A stretch of 64,000 nucleotides of DNA from contig NZ_CP031425.1 of the NCBI RefSeq assembly GCF_003367705.1, forward strand, positions 310,001 through 374,000, in the 5' to 3' direction. Each line of letters opens with the position of its first letter. Position 1 is the first letter of the stretch. Shown here one piece after another: positions 49,802 through 57,984 of this stretch. The notes below the pieces were generated by a model. The model was not told the origin of the DNA. It saw only the letters and a list, made by a program, of their open reading frames with translations, and ran no database searches. A program made the position numbers and the translations under genes. The DNA is from Microbacterium foliorum. GTDB lineage: Bacteria > Actinomycetota > Actinomycetes > Actinomycetales > Microbacteriaceae.

Positions 49802-50880
49802 GCACCATCGACCGCCCCGCCTCCCCGATGACCCCGGGTGCCGACCGCGCGCGCACGCAGGTCGACGCGATCATCGCCGGGCGTCGATCCCGCCATCGTC
49901 GTCACTCCGTCGCCACGATCGTGCTCGGCGTTCTGCTGGTCGCGCTCTTCACGACAGCGCTGATGATCGGCAACACCTTCTATCCGCTCGATGCGGTGAT
50001 CCGCGTCATCCTCGGCGACACCGTGCCCGGCGCATCGTTCACGGTCGGCGAGCTGCGGCTGCCCCGGGCGATCCTCGGCATCCTCGCCGGCTTCGCGTTC
50101 GGCATCGCGGGTGTGTCGTTCCAGACCCTGCTGCGCAATCCGCTCGCCTCCCCCGACATCATCGGCATCTCGAACGGCGCGGGTGCCGCGGCCGTCGTCG
50201 GCATCGTCGTGCTGTCGCTCGACGGGCCCCTCGTCTCGCTGTTCGCCCTCGCCGGCGCGATCGTGACCGCGGGGGTCATCTACCTGCTGTCGATCAAGAA
50301 CGGCTTCGCCGGCACCCGCCTGATCCTCATCGGGATCGGCGTCGCCGCGATGCTGCAGAGCGTGATCTCGTACGTGCTGTCGCGGGCGGCGAGCTGGGAC
50401 ATCCAAACCGCCATGCAGTGGCTCACCGGCAGCCTGAACAACGCCTCCTGGGAACGAGTGATGCCGCTGGCCATCGCGTCTCTCGTGATCGTGCCGCTCA
50501 TGCTGCTGCAGGGGCGCGCGCTCGGCGCGATGCAGCTGGGCGACGACTCGGCCTCCGGGCTCGGCGTGCGGGTCAACACCACGCGCCTGCTCTACATCCT
50601 CGGGGCGGTCGCCCTGCTGGCCTTCGCCACCGCGGCGACCGGTCCCATCGCGTTCGTCGCCTTCATGGCCGGACCCATCGCCGCCCGCATCACCGGTCCC
50701 GGTGCGAACCTGCTGGTGCCCAGTGCGTTCATCGGCGCGGTGCTGGTGCTGGGCGGCGACCTGCTGGGGCAGTTCGCGTTCGGCGACCGCTACCCGGTCG
50801 GCGTCATCACCGGCGTGCTCGGCGCCCCCTATCTGATCTATCTGCTCATCCGCACCAACCGCTCGGGAGGTTCCCTGTGA
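49798..50880 (+). CDS. FecCD-family siderophore permease
   Basis: 360 residues from GTG 49798 with a longer cytoplasmic N-terminus (about 40 residues). Signatures: L-R-L-P-R-A-I-L-G-I-L-A-G-F-A-F-G, N-P-L-A-S-P-D-I-I-G-I-S-N-G-A-G, G-P-I-A-F-V-A-F-M-A-G-P-I-A. Here the usual V-P-H-x-x-R segment reads A-G-P-I-A-A-R, as in the second FecCD subunit of many actinobacterial pairs. Overlaps the ATPase gene by 4 nt. Confidence 0.95.
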   Translation: MSTIDRPASPMTPGADRARTQVDAIIAGRRSRHRRHSVATIVLGVLLVALFTTALMIGNTFYPLDAVIRVILGDTVPGASFTVGELRLPRAILGILAGFAFGIAGVSFQTLLRNPLASPDIIGISNGAGAAAVVGIVVLSLDGPLVSLFALAGAIVTAGVIYLLSIKNGFAGTRLILIGIGVAAMLQSVISYVLSRAASWDIQTAMQWLTGSLNNASWERVMPLAIASLVIVPLMLLQGRALGAMQLGDDSASGLGVRVNTTRLLYILGAVALLAFATAATGPIAFVAFMAGPIAARITGPGANLLVPSAFIGAVLVLGGDLLGQFAFGDRYPVGVITGVLGAPYLIYLLIRTNRSGGSL

Positions 50881-51677
50881 CCGAGGCGCACACACTGACG
50901 GCGGAGTCCGTCACCCTCGCCTACGGCGACCGCACGATCATCGACGGGCTCGACCTCGCGATCGCTCCGGGCAAGATCACGACGATCGTCGGAGCGAACG
51001 GATGCGGCAAGTCGACGCTGCTGCGTGCGCTCGCCCGACTTCTGTCGCCCACGGCCGGGCAGATCGTGCTCGACGGCACGTCCGTGCACACGCGTCCGAC
51101 CAAGGAGGTCGCACGCATCCTCGGGCTCCTGCCGCAGTCGCCGGTCGCCCCCGAGGGGATCGCCGTCGCCGACCTGGTCGGTCGCGGTCGGCACCCGCAC
51201 CAGAAGATGCTGGCCCGCTGGAGCGCGCACGACTACGAGGTCGTGGCGGATGCCCTGGCCGCGACCGGCACGACGGATCTCGCCGACCGCAGTGTCGATG
51301 AGCTCTCGGGTGGTCAGCGCCAGCGCGTCTGGATCGCGATGGCGCTCGCGCAGGAGACCGACATCCTGCTCCTCGACGAGCCGACCACGTTCCTCGACGT
51401 CGCGCACCAGGTCGAGGTGCTCGACCTGCTCACCGACCTGAGCGTCTCGCGCGGCACCACCATCGTCATGGTGCTGCACGACCTCAACCTGGCCGCGCGC
51501 TATTCCGACGAGCTCGTCGCGATGAAGGAGGGCAGGGTGCACGCCACCGGCGCTCCGCAGGACGTCGTGACGGCCCAGCTCGTCGAAGAGGTCTTCGACC
51601 TCGCCAATCAGATCACCACGGACCCGGTCTCCGGGAAGCCGATGGTCACACCTATCGGGAGGCATCATGTCCGCTGA
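50877..51677 (+). CDS. Siderophore ABC transporter ATPase (FepC/FhuC type)
   Basis: 266 residues from GTG 50877 (GGGAGG 6 nt upstream). Complete ATPase: Walker A G-A-N-G-C-G-K-S-T at about 41-49, signature L-S-G-G-Q-R-Q-R, Walker B I-L-L-L-D-E-P-T, and switch His in V-L-H-D-L-N. It powers ferric-siderophore import. Its end overlaps the next ATG (51667) by 11 nt. Confidence 0.96.
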   Translation: MTEAHTLTAESVTLAYGDRTIIDGLDLAIAPGKITTIVGANGCGKSTLLRALARLLSPTAGQIVLDGTSVHTRPTKEVARILGLLPQSPVAPEGIAVADLVGRGRHPHQKMLARWSAHDYEVVADALAATGTTDLADRSVDELSGGQRQRVWIAMALAQETDILLLDEPTTFLDVAHQVEVLDLLTDLSVSRGTTIVMVLHDLNLAARYSDELVAMKEGRVHATGAPQDVVTAQLVEEVFDLANQITTDPVSGKPMVTPIGRHHVR

Positions 51678-52623
51678 GACCACCACCGAACGTCCCACCT
51701 ACGTGCTGGCGCGTGCCGAGGTGCGCGGCGTCGCCCGGGTCTCACCGAACTTCGTGCGCGTGACCTTCGGAGGCGACGACCTGTTCGAGTTCGCCACCCC
51801 GGGCGACGTCTTCGACTCCCGGATCAAGCTGGTCTTCCCGCCGGCATCCGGCATCCTGCCCGATCTCGACCGTGACACGGACGACTGGTGGGGATCCTTC
51901 CTCGCGGTTCCCGAGGGCGAGCGCGGATCCATGCGCACCTACTCGGTGCGCGAGCTGCGCGTGACCGACGCGGGCACCGAGGTCGATGTCGACTTCGTGC
52001 TGCACCTCGCTCCCGGGCTCACCGGACCCGCGTCGCTGTGGGCCAGTGCGGCCGAGGTGGGCCAGGAGCTGTTCCTCGTCGGGCCGCGTCGAGGCGTGGC
52101 CGCGGCAGCTCACGGCGGAGCCGAGTACGAGCCGGGCTCGGCCTCCTCGGTCGTGCTCGTGGGTGACGAGACCGCCGCTCCGGCGATCGCCCGAATCCTC
52201 GAAGACGCCCCGAGCGACCTGCGCGGCTGCGCGTTCATCGAGGTTCCCTCGCCCGCCGATGTCTTGCGCATCGACGCCCCCGTCGGTGTCGAGGTGCGCT
52301 GGCTGCCGCGCGACATCGGCGAACCCCACGGCGTGCGTCTGATCCCCGCCGTGCTCGGCTACCTCGGAGACGCGGATGCCGCCGACGAGATCGACGTGAA
52401 GGACATCGAGTCCGAAGACCTGCTCTGGGAGACGCCCGACTACTCGGGGCTCGGCGAGGACATCGCCGCGACGGATGCTCCCGCGGAGCGCTACTTCTGG
52501 ATCGCCGGCGAGAGCGGCGTCGTCACGACGCTGCGCCGCCACCTGGTCAAGGACCTCGGCATCGACCGCGGGCAGGTGGCCTTCATGGGCTACTGGCGCC
52601 GCGGCGTCGCCATGCGCGGCTGA
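51667..52623 (+). CDS. Siderophore-interacting protein (FAD ferric-siderophore reductase, ViuB-like)
   Basis: 318 residues. The FAD-binding motif R-T-Y-S-V-R-E lies near 86-92, and the NAD(P)H part has V-L-V-G-D-E-T-A-A-P-A-I-A and W-I-A-G-E-S-G-V-V-T-T-L-R-R-H-L, both typical of the SIP family. It reduces Fe3+ in imported siderophore so the iron is released in the cytoplasm. There are about 35 extra residues between the NAD half-motifs (D-A-D-A-A-D-E-I-D-V region), common in actinobacterial members. Last gene of the iron operon. Confidence 0.94.
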   Translation: MSAETTTERPTYVLARAEVRGVARVSPNFVRVTFGGDDLFEFATPGDVFDSRIKLVFPPASGILPDLDRDTDDWWGSFLAVPEGERGSMRTYSVRELRVTDAGTEVDVDFVLHLAPGLTGPASLWASAAEVGQELFLVGPRRGVAAAAHGGAEYEPGSASSVVLVGDETAAPAIARILEDAPSDLRGCAFIEVPSPADVLRIDAPVGVEVRWLPRDIGEPHGVRLIPAVLGYLGDADAADEIDVKDIESEDLLWETPDYSGLGEDIAATDAPAERYFWIAGESGVVTTLRRHLVKDLGIDRGQVAFMGYWRRGVAMRG

Positions 52624-52654
52624 GGCCTCCGGGAACCCTGCTAGAAACGAGTGC

Positions 52655-53098
52655 ATGAACGACTATCCCGTCACACACGAACTCGGTCGCATCGACGTCG
52701 TCACGCTCGTCGACACCCCCGCGCTCAGCCGCGACATCGACCTCGAGGTCGACGCGGTGCAGGAGGCGTGGCCCGCGTTCGAGGGAGCTTTCGATTCGCT
52801 TCAAGGGCGCAGGATGATGGGCCTCGTCTACGGAGGCAACGCCGTGTACCGCCTGGCATCCGTGCGGCTCGACAGAGACCGCGAGAATGCGCTGGGCCTC
52901 GACGAGGCGACGATTCCCGGCGGCGACTACCTCCGTCTGCGACTGCGCGGTGAGGCCCCCGAAGTCTACGGACAGATCTCGGATGCGTTCGACGTGCTGT
53001 TCGCTTTCGCGAACCACGACGCCGAGAGGCCTCACATCGAGTCCTACAGACGTGAAGGTGAGGTCGACTGTCTCGTGCCGATCACGTCGCAGCGCTGA
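52655..53098 (+). CDS. GyrI-like small-molecule-binding protein
   Basis: 147 residues from ATG 52655. The beginning is like an AraC effector-binding/GyrI-like domain (V-D-A-V-Q-E-A-W-P-A-F-E-G-A-F-D-S-L-Q-G-R-R-M-M-G-L-V-Y) and the end has E-x-Y-R-R-E-G-E-V-D-C-L-V-P-I, the acidic-core motif of GyrI-like proteins, where one Glu contacts cationic ligands. No DNA-binding domain is attached. A TAGAAA box 7 nt before ATG may be its -10. Ligand unknown. Confidence 0.78.
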   Translation: MNDYPVTHELGRIDVVTLVDTPALSRDIDLEVDAVQEAWPAFEGAFDSLQGRRMMGLVYGGNAVYRLASVRLDRDRENALGLDEATIPGGDYLRLRLRGEAPEVYGQISDAFDVLFAFANHDAERPHIESYRREGEVDCLVPITSQR

Positions 53099-53110
53099 CG
53101 CTGGGCACCG

Positions 53111-53713
53111 TCACGGCCGGTTCGACGACCACGTTTCGAACTCGGATTGCACCTGGTCAAAGAACTCCGTCTTCGCCCGCGTGTAATCGTCGTAGTCGGC
53201 TTTGCCTCGCTGCTCGGCGCTGAGCCTCCGCTTCTCGGTCTCGTAGCGGTGCCTGGCCTCGGGACTGGCCCGCAGCCAGTCTCGGAACCAGATCGTGTAC
53301 AGACCCCACGGGGAGTCCGCACGTCGCACATGAAGGATCGCGTGTTCGTCCTCGTGCCAGAACAGGAGCTTCTCCCATACGGCGGGGTCTGCCTGAGCGG
53401 AACCTCGAGGGATGTCACGGTCGACCCCGGGTGAGTCGGGCCGTGCACCGCGAGCACGCACGAAGCCGAGCCGATCGAGTCGGCCACAGAGGTCGGCTTC
53501 GCCGGGAAGAGGGGAGATGCGCAGCTGCAGGTCGAGGAACGGCTTCGCGGGCAACCCCGGCACGGCCGTCGATCCGATGTGGTCGAGCGCTGCGGTCTCG
53601 CCGCCGGTCAAGCCGGCGAGGGCATCTCTGATCTCCGACAGCAGGCGAGAGGCCCGCCGCGGCCACGAGGGCTGGTGCTCGACCAACGCCGCCGGATTCT
53701 CCTCGTCGCCCAC
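53111..53713 (-). CDS. GrpB/UPF0157-family protein
   Basis: 200 residues from GTG 53713. The GrpB signature D-H-I-G-S-T-A-V-P-G-L-P-A-K-P-F-L-D-L near 44-62 is complete and corresponds to a nucleotidyltransferase-like fold; W-E-K-L-L-F-W and N-terminal W-P-x-x-A fit too. Roles of this family are undefined. TACACT ends 6 nt before the GTG, a leaderless signal. The frame is convergent with the 52655 gene (12-nt gap). Confidence 0.85.
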   Translation of the reverse strand: MGDEENPAALVEHQPSWPRRASRLLSEIRDALAGLTGGETAALDHIGSTAVPGLPAKPFLDLQLRISPLPGEADLCGRLDRLGFVRARGARPDSPGVDRDIPRGSAQADPAVWEKLLFWHEDEHAILHVRRADSPWGLYTIWFRDWLRASPEARHRYETEKRRLSAEQRGKADYDDYTRAKTEFFDQVQSEFETWSSNRP

Positions 53714-53719
53714 CCGGCC

Positions 53720-53725
53720 AGTGTA
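53720..53725 (-). promoter_or_regulatory. -10 box of the GrpB-like gene (leaderless)
   Basis: TACACT on the minus strand lies 6 nt before GTG 53713. Confidence 0.5.
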
Positions 53726-53739
53726 CGGATGCTGCCGAC

Positions 53740-54501
53740 GTGCTGCTCGTCCGCACGGACGTCGCGCTCCCAGTTCTGGACGTCGAGCATGGCAGCGGTC
53801 AGACTGGGCGGATGGAGTTCGCCGGAGTAGTGCCCATGGACGCCCCGGACCCGAGAGACGAGTCCGAAGCTCGCGTCCGGGATCTCGCCTTCCCGGTGTT
53901 CCAGCTGCGCCCGCAGCCGGCGCTCACGCGCATATCGGGCGCGGGATTCATGCAGAGCATCGGGCCGACAGGCGTGACGGAGTCGTCGGTGTCGTTCAGC
54001 TACACGCTGTGGCGGCATCCGGAGGATCACTCCGACCCCCGCAACGAGATCGAGCTGGATGCCGCGACCCGACGATCACTGGAGGAGGAGCCGCCCTGGG
54101 GCCGCCCTGCCTGGCTGATCGAGCAGGCTCAGGTCCTCAAGTACCCGATGCTGTGGGAGGCGGTGCGCACCAGCTGGCAGGCATCGCCGGATCCCGAACA
54201 CCATTCGCTCGCGCAGCAGCTCGTCGACCACACCGACCACGTCCTGCGCAACAGGTTTCGTGAAGAACTCGGGCTCCCCGACGGCCCGAGCGACGGCGAC
54301 GGCGGGTGGGAGGCGAAGCCATCGGCGGTGTGGGATGCCGTCGTCACGGTAGACGGCGAGCGTCGGCCGGGCGTGCAGATCGACACCGATCCGCTCGTCT
54401 ACGCGGTCGGATTCCGTGTCGATGAGAACGTCGTCTGCACGACGGTCGTGTCTCGAGACAGCCTGCCGTTGATCGACCTCGCCCTCACGACCTACGAGTG
54501 A
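53740..54501 (+). CDS. Hypothetical protein
   Basis: 253 residues if GTG 53740 is used; ATG 53812 (MEFAGVVPMD) would give 229. No strong ribosome site for either. The protein is soluble and mixed alpha/beta: F-Q-L-R-P-Q-P-A, S-V-S-F-S-Y-T-L-W-R-H-P-E-D-H, a helical middle (Q-Q-L-V-D-H-T-D-H-V-L-R-N-R-F-R-E-E-L), and a strand-rich end. I do not recognise a family. Divergent from the GrpB gene and convergent with the TetR gene. Confidence 0.6.
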   Translation: MLLVRTDVALPVLDVEHGSGQTGRMEFAGVVPMDAPDPRDESEARVRDLAFPVFQLRPQPALTRISGAGFMQSIGPTGVTESSVSFSYTLWRHPEDHSDPRNEIELDAATRRSLEEEPPWGRPAWLIEQAQVLKYPMLWEAVRTSWQASPDPEHHSLAQQLVDHTDHVLRNRFREELGLPDGPSDGDGGWEAKPSAVWDAVVTVDGERRPGVQIDTDPLVYAVGFRVDENVVCTTVVSRDSLPLIDLALTTYE

Positions 54502-54522
54502 TGCGGCCGTCTTCGCCGACTG

Positions 54523-55071
54523 TCACCGCGCGCCGGCGCTTCGCAGGACGCGCTCGACATGAGCGGCGACCCATTCCGCATCGAACGATCGGCTGCGCAG
54601 CAACCAGCGGTGGAAGATCGGTCCGACGAACAGCTCTGCCACGTCTTCCGGGGCCGGCACGCTCGCCTGGCGCAGGCGCTCGGAGATCCCGCTCAGCTGC
54701 GGCTCGAGCAGCGCGGCTCGAAACTGCGCGGCAAGGGCGTCGTCCGACTGCAGCTCAGCGGTGAGGGCTCTGAGCAGCCGCTCCTGCGTGGGATCGGCCA
54801 GCTCATCGATCATGCCGGTGGCGAGCGCCGTGAGGTCGACGGCGAGATCACCCGAGTTCGGCACGGTGACTCTGCCGTTCTCGTCGAGGCTGCGAGCCAG
54901 GAGTGCGTCGAAGAGGATCTCGCCCGTCGAGGACCATGACCGATAGAGGGTCTGTTTGCTGACTCCTGCTCGTGCGGCGATCCCCTCCATCGTGATCGCC
55001 GCCACCGGACGCTCGCCGGCCAGAGAGAGCGCAGCCGCGTGGACCTTGGTGCGGGTTCGTTCACGGGCCAT
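54523..55071 (-). CDS. TetR/AcrR-family regulator
   Basis: 182 residues from ATG 55071. Helix-turn-helix: V-A-A-I-T-M-E-G-I-A-A-R-A-G-V-S-K-Q-T-L-Y-R-S-W near 22-45, followed by a helical ligand domain with G-P-I-F-H-R-W-L-L-R. It is divergent from the SDR gene with 59 nt between; both have leaderless -10 boxes there, so repression of the SDR gene is likely. Confidence 0.9.
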   Translation of the reverse strand: MARERTRTKVHAAALSLAGERPVAAITMEGIAARAGVSKQTLYRSWSSTGEILFDALLARSLDENGRVTVPNSGDLAVDLTALATGMIDELADPTQERLLRALTAELQSDDALAAQFRAALLEPQLSGISERLRQASVPAPEDVAELFVGPIFHRWLLRSRSFDAEWVAAHVERVLRSAGAR

Positions 55072-55078
55072 GCTCACA

Positions 55079-55124
55079 ACGATACTCGAGCAAACGAGAC
55101 GGTGCGTCCAGTTCACGCTACGAT
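55079..55124. promoter_or_regulatory. Divergent leaderless promoters, TetR and SDR genes
   Basis: Minus strand TATCGT (55084-55079) ends 7 nt before the TetR ATG; plus strand TACGAT (55119-55124) ends 6 nt before the SDR ATG at 55131. TetR-type control of both from the region between is plausible. Confidence 0.6.
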
Positions 55125-55130
55125 CTTCCC

Positions 55131-55952
55131 ATGACTTCACCGCAGAGATGGTTCATCACCGGCAGCAGTCGGGGCCTCGGGCGAGCGCTCACCACTGCCG
55201 CCCTCGACGCGGGTCACGCCGTCGTGGCGACGGTCAGGGGCGACCACGCGCTGCCTGACCATGACCGGCTGACCGTGATGACCCTCGACGTTCGCGACCG
55301 CGAAGCGGCGCACGAGACCGTTCAGCGTGCCGCCGACCTGCTCGGAGGAATCGACGTGCTCGTCAACAACGCGGGTCACGGCATGATCGGAGCGCTCGAA
55401 GAGGCATCGGAGGAGGACGTCCGGACGATCGTCGACACGAACCTGCTCGGCCCCCTCTGGCTGAGTCAGGCCGTCGTCCCGATCATGCGTCGCCAGGGTG
55501 GCGGAGACATCGTGCAGATCTCGACAGTGGGAGCCGTCGGGACCATGCCGATGCTCGGACTCTACAACTCCACGAAATGGGGCCTCGACGCATTCAGCGA
55601 GGCGATGGCGGCAGAGGTCGAGCGATTCGGCATCCGAGTCTCGCTGATCCAGCCGGGCGCACTCGACACGGAGTGGGCCGGTGCGAGCATGCGATTCAGT
55701 ACGCCCCTGCGTGCGTACGACGAGCAGCGGATCGAGATGTTCGGCACCGCGGACGTTCCCTGGCCTGCAGGCGAGCCGAGCGGCGGCACGACACCCGAGG
55801 ATGCCGCACGGGTGATCCTCGCCCGAGTCGCGGCACCAGACGACCCACGGCTTCGCGTGCTCGTCGGCGACGACGCTCCCGACCAGGTCGCAGCGGCGCT
55901 CGAGCTGCGGCGCCAGGACTACGCTCTCGACCCGCGCTTCCCGAGCGCGTGA
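55131..55952 (+). CDS. Classical short-chain dehydrogenase/reductase
   Basis: 273 residues. Cofactor motif T-G-S-S-R-G-L-G at 10-17, N-N-A-G-H-G near 81-86, catalytic Ser in Q-I-S-T-V-G and catalytic Y-N-S-T-K, all intact. Arg14 in S-S-R favours NADP(H). A C-terminal P-E-D-A-A-R segment matches oxidoreductases of the YbbO/ketoreductase group. Substrate unknown; probably regulated by the divergent TetR protein. Confidence 0.93.
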   Translation: MTSPQRWFITGSSRGLGRALTTAALDAGHAVVATVRGDHALPDHDRLTVMTLDVRDREAAHETVQRAADLLGGIDVLVNNAGHGMIGALEEASEEDVRTIVDTNLLGPLWLSQAVVPIMRRQGGGDIVQISTVGAVGTMPMLGLYNSTKWGLDAFSEAMAAEVERFGIRVSLIQPGALDTEWAGASMRFSTPLRAYDEQRIEMFGTADVPWPAGEPSGGTTPEDAARVILARVAAPDDPRLRVLVGDDAPDQVAAALELRRQDYALDPRFPSA

Positions 55953-56060
55953 CGCGCGACCTCTGCTCGCCGCGAGCGCTCGCCGCTCCTCCGACCCTGG
56001 CGCAGGGGAGTGCCGCGGCGTAGCATCCCCCTGGAACGGTTCGAGGGCGAGGAGACCACC

Positions 56061-56927
56061 ATGACGCAGCACACGCTCGATCTCCCCGAAGTCGACCTCG
56101 TCTACGACGTGCACGGGCCGCTCCCGACAGCCGATGGTCGCGCTCCGCTGATGATGATCGGCCAGCCGATGGACGCGAGCGGATTCCAGGCCCAGGTGGC
56201 GCTGTTCGACGACCGCACGGTCGTGACGTACGACCCGCGAGGCCTCGGCCGCAGCGTGCGCAAGGACGGCAAGGCCACGAACGAGCCCGAGGTCCAGGCG
56301 GAAGACGTCCATGCGATCATCGAGGCCCTCGGTGTCGGACCCGTCGACATGCTCGCCAGCAGCGGCGGCGCGGTGACCGCGCTCGCTCTGGTGACCGCGC
56401 ACCCGCACGACATCGCGACCCTGGTCGCGCACGAGCCGCCGATCGACAGCGTGCTGCCGGATGCCGACGCAGTGCATCGCGCCAGAGTGGCCTATACCCG
56501 GGCGTACCAGGAGCGCGGATGGGGTGCCGGGATGGCGGCCTTCGTCGCGATGACATCGTGGGAGGGCGAGGTCACCGACGAGTATCTCTCCCGGCCTGCG
56601 CCCGATCCCGCTGCGTTCGGCATGCCGATCGAGGATGACGGCAGACGGGACGACCCACTGCTGTCCGAGCTCTCGTGGGCGATTCCCCTCTATGTGCCGG
56701 ATCTCGATGCGCTGAAAGCGGCGCCGACCAGGGTGGTCATCGCCGTCGGCGAGGAGTCGGTGAAGGGCTACACCGGACGTACCGCGATCGCCCTGGCCGA
56801 GCGGCTCGGGCAGCAGGCGACGGTCTTCCCCAGTCACCACGGCGGGTTCATGGGCGGCGAGTTCGGCTATGCCGGCCAGCCCGAGGCCTTCGCAGCGAAG
56901 CTCCGCGGGGTGCTGGACGGGTCGTGA
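56061..56927 (+). CDS. Alpha/beta hydrolase
   Basis: 288 residues from ATG 56061 with GAGGAG 6 nt upstream. Fold markers: Y-D-P-R-G-L-G-R-S after strand 4, nucleophile elbow A-S-S-G-G-A, where Ser is in the centre of S-S-G-G, and late S-H-H-G-G-F with a catalytic His. Similar proteins are widespread in actinobacteria next to TetR/SDR genes; substrates are unknown. The stop is 4 nt before a broken antitoxin-like remnant. Confidence 0.88.
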   Translation: MTQHTLDLPEVDLVYDVHGPLPTADGRAPLMMIGQPMDASGFQAQVALFDDRTVVTYDPRGLGRSVRKDGKATNEPEVQAEDVHAIIEALGVGPVDMLASSGGAVTALALVTAHPHDIATLVAHEPPIDSVLPDADAVHRARVAYTRAYQERGWGAGMAAFVAMTSWEGEVTDEYLSRPAPDPAAFGMPIEDDGRRDDPLLSELSWAIPLYVPDLDALKAAPTRVVIAVGEESVKGYTGRTAIALAERLGQQATVFPSHHGGFMGGEFGYAGQPEAFAAKLRGVLDGS

Positions 56928-56931
56928 CGGA

Positions 56932-57012
56932 GTGCAGAGGGCGGATGCAGACATCCGCGAGGGGCGAACGCTGAGTCTCGACGAGGTGCGCGAGCAGCTG
57001 GCGCGTCGGTGA
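56932..57012 (+). pseudogene. Antitoxin C-terminal remnant
   Basis: A 26-codon frame from GTG 56932 reads A-D-A-D-I-R-E-G-R-T-L-S-L-D-E-V-R-E-Q-L-A-R-R and stops at 57012, overlapping the toxin GTG (57009) by 4 nt exactly as intact antitoxin-toxin pairs do. It looks like the toxin-wrapping tail of a Phd/RelB/RHH-type antitoxin. The about 50-60-residue N-terminal DNA-binding part is missing, because the upstream sequence belongs to the hydrolase in another frame. Confidence 0.6.
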
Positions 57013-57287
57013 GCCCCCGACCATACGACGTCCAGGTCACCCGTCCAGCACTTCGCGCGCTGCAACGCTTGGAGCCGAAGTTCGCCGGCGCTGTCTTGCG
57101 GTTTCTCGACGGGTCGCCGACGGAGAATCCTCTTCGTGTCACGACGCCGCTCGGGGCGGAACTCGAACGTCAGCGCAGCGGGTATGTGGGGATCGCCTAT
57201 CGTGTCGTCGTTCGAGTCGACGAAGACGCCCACGTCGCATACGTGCTTCGCATCGCGCATCGTGCGGATGTCCACCGGCCCCTCTAG
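57009..57287 (+). CDS. RelE/ParE-family toxin
   Basis: 92 residues from GTG 57009. The fold pattern is clear: Y-D-V-Q-V-T-R-P-A-L-R-A-L-Q-R-L, then L-R-V-T-T-P-L, then G-Y-V-G-I-A-Y-R-V-V-V-R-V-D-E-D, then V-L-R-I-A-H-R-A-D-V-H. This is the RelE/YoeB-like mRNA interferase or ParE gyrase-poison fold; R-V-x-Y-R and a late H-R favour the RelE type. It has no intact antitoxin next to it. Confidence 0.85.
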   Translation: MSPRPYDVQVTRPALRALQRLEPKFAGAVLRFLDGSPTENPLRVTTPLGAELERQRSGYVGIAYRVVVRVDEDAHVAYVLRIAHRADVHRPL

Positions 57288-57337
57288 AGGCCGTGCGCTG
57301 CGCACGCGTGCGCGCCACGCGCTCCGCATTCTGCGGT

Positions 57338-57343
57338 TACGCT
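57338..57343 (+). promoter_or_regulatory. -10 box of the NUDIX-like gene (leaderless)
   Basis: TACGCT ends 6 nt before the GTG at 57350; no ribosome-binding site. Confidence 0.5.
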
Positions 57344-57349
57344 CGCGGG

Positions 57350-57808
57350 GTGACCGCAGACGATGAGACCGTCATCCACATGACACCGGATGCCGCGTGG
57401 TTGCCCCGCCACGGCAGGGCCGAGGTCGTTCGCCGCCGCACCCCTCCTCGTCCGATGAGCGTCGTCCGGCTGCTTCTGCGACAGAACGACCGGGTCTTCT
57501 GCGTGCCGAGACACGAAGACGGTCGCCTCGATCTGCCGCATCGGATCGTCGGCGCCGACGACCCGTGCGGAGAGAGCGCGATCGTCGAACTCGCCGCGCA
57601 GGTGACCGGATCCCGGGAGCCCCTGACGTTCACGGGCGCGGTGCGAAACGTCGTCGACTCACCCCAGGACGACTACCCCTGGCCGACGCCCCACGCCCAC
57701 TTCGGCGTGTGGATGTCGGAGGGTGCTCCCGTCATCGATGGTTCCTGGGTCGCGGTCGGCGGTGGATCCGCGCTGCGCGACCGGCACTGGTTCCCCCTGC
57801 TGGGCTGA
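57350..57808 (+). CDS. NUDIX-fold-like protein with degraded Nudix box
   Basis: 152 residues from GTG 57350. Strands (V-V-R-L-L-L-R-Q-N-D-R-V-F-C-V) followed by L-D-L-P-H-R-I-V-G-A-D-D, E-S-A-I-V-E-L-A-A-Q-V-T-G mimic the Nudix region, but the canonical R-E-L-x-E-E becomes V-E-L-A-A-Q, so the metal-binding glutamates are mostly lost. Later W-P-T-P-H-A-H-F-G-V-W is like Nudix beta strands. Probably a non-catalytic or divergent member. Terminator-like hairpin downstream at 57883. Confidence 0.65.
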   Translation: MTADDETVIHMTPDAAWLPRHGRAEVVRRRTPPRPMSVVRLLLRQNDRVFCVPRHEDGRLDLPHRIVGADDPCGESAIVELAAQVTGSREPLTFTGAVRNVVDSPQDDYPWPTPHAHFGVWMSEGAPVIDGSWVAVGGGSALRDRHWFPLLG

Positions 57809-57882
57809 GAAGTTCCTCGAGACAGCTTGCCGTAGCTCCGACGGCAGCGGCGACACCGACTAGCTCGCCAGCGTTGCACGAA

Positions 57883-57909
57883 GAAGGCCCCGCCATAGGC
57901 GGGGCCTTC
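57883..57909 (+). terminator. Perfect hairpin after the NUDIX-like gene
   Basis: GAAGGCCCCGCC / GGCGGGGCCTTC with a 3-nt ATA loop, then GATTTCG. Lies 75 nt after the stop. Confidence 0.85.
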
Positions 57910-57972
57910 GATTTCGTATGTCCGCGGGGGGAGGCGTGAGCCCGCAAGTCCCGCGACTCGTGTAACCCATTG

Positions 57973-57978
57973 TACATT
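57973..57978 (+). promoter_or_regulatory. -10 box of the HEPN/Abi-like gene (leaderless)
   Basis: TACATT ends 6 nt before ATG 57985. The AAGGG between box and ATG is too close to act as a ribosome site. Confidence 0.6.
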
Positions 57979-57984
57979 CAAGGG

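Noticed and set aside
57781..57960. tRNA gene near the 57883 hairpin
   Set aside because: The sequence has a strong simple hairpin but no cloverleaf arms, TTC-G loop or acceptor pairing.
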